From NCBI RefSeq assembly GCF_013302895.1, contig NZ_VJOK01000001.1:3411458-3452655 (forward strand): a stretch of DNA of 41,198 bases, written 5' to 3'. Positions 41,055-41,198 of this stretch are shown piece by piece. Made by a program: the position numbers and the translations under genes. Positions within the stretch are counted from its first letter, which is position 1; each line of letters starts with the position of its first letter. The notes below the pieces were generated by a model. The model was given only the letters and a program-made list of their open reading frames with translations. It did no database searches and was not told the origin of the DNA. This DNA comes from Streptomyces albus subsp. chlorinus. Lineage in GTDB: Bacteria; Actinomycetota; Actinomycetes; Streptomycetales; Streptomycetaceae.

Positions 41055-41198
41055 ACCGCTCGCGGCGGGCAGTTCAGGACACCGGGGCGGCACCGGGACC
41101 CGGCCCTCCCACGGCGTGGGCCGCGGTCCTCAGGGACTCGGGCCACGGGGCGGCCGGCGCACAGGCCGCAGGCCGCAGGCCGCGCATACAGGTCACGG
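41055..41198. other. Window end, no gene seen
   Basis: GC-rich sequence with three GGCCGCA-type direct repeats (about 41165-41185). Nothing else is supported. Confidence 0.4.

Overview
The window is chromosomal DNA of a Streptomyces or a very close relative. The evidence is very high GC with strong third-position bias, TAnnnT promoters placed 6-8 bases before start codons (leaderless mRNAs), and genes typical of the genus: a nickel-type Fur regulator (nur), the WhiG anti-sigma factor rsiG with both c-di-GMP motifs, a devA-like GntR regulator with a devB-like HAD hydrolase, and a pst operon behind 11-bp PHO boxes.

Layout. (1) 1-4825: a membrane protein cut by the window edge, a DUF2993 protein, then a sulfur group made of a Cys-containing leader peptide, thiosulfate sulfurtransferase, DUF1416 and DsrE, followed by a mini membrane protein and a nitrobindin-like protein. 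(2) 5147-11351: a sortase-anchored surface protein, nur, ygfZ, dtd, rsiG, an asparaginase and an Eis-like acetyltransferase. (3) 11530-15705: a small membrane protein diverging from devA-like / APH-like kinase / devB-like genes, then an ankyrin protein. (4) 15889-20580: a methyltransferase and a probable streptogramin-resistance cassette: virginiamycin B lyase overlapping an ABC-F gene, an upstream leader ORF, and a divergent TetR gene behind a perfect operator-like palindrome. (5) 20662-26922: SDR/LysR pair, old yellow enzyme/MerR pair, a MerR-PP2C phosphatase fusion, a decayed NAD(P)-dependent oxidoreductase and a CGNR zinc-finger regulator. (6) 27147-32125: XRE regulator, HBHA-like protein, DUF2516 membrane protein, a receiver-PP2C phosphatase and an NlpC/P60 hydrolase. 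(7) 32304-38516: pstSCAB, then a convergent Pit transporter with its DUF47 partner. (8) 38645-41054: csoR with its operator, a small protein, a lipoprotein and a small Cys-containing protein.

Two themes run through the window. Many genes appear leaderless (at least nine start codons sit 6-8 bases behind a -10 box). Short tandem repeats have expanded in intergenic DNA and, in frame, inside tails or linkers of about ten proteins. No tRNA, rRNA, insertion sequence or CRISPR array was seen. The most interesting items are the streptogramin cassette with its leader ORF, the MerR-PP2C fusion, and the devA / kinase / devB group.
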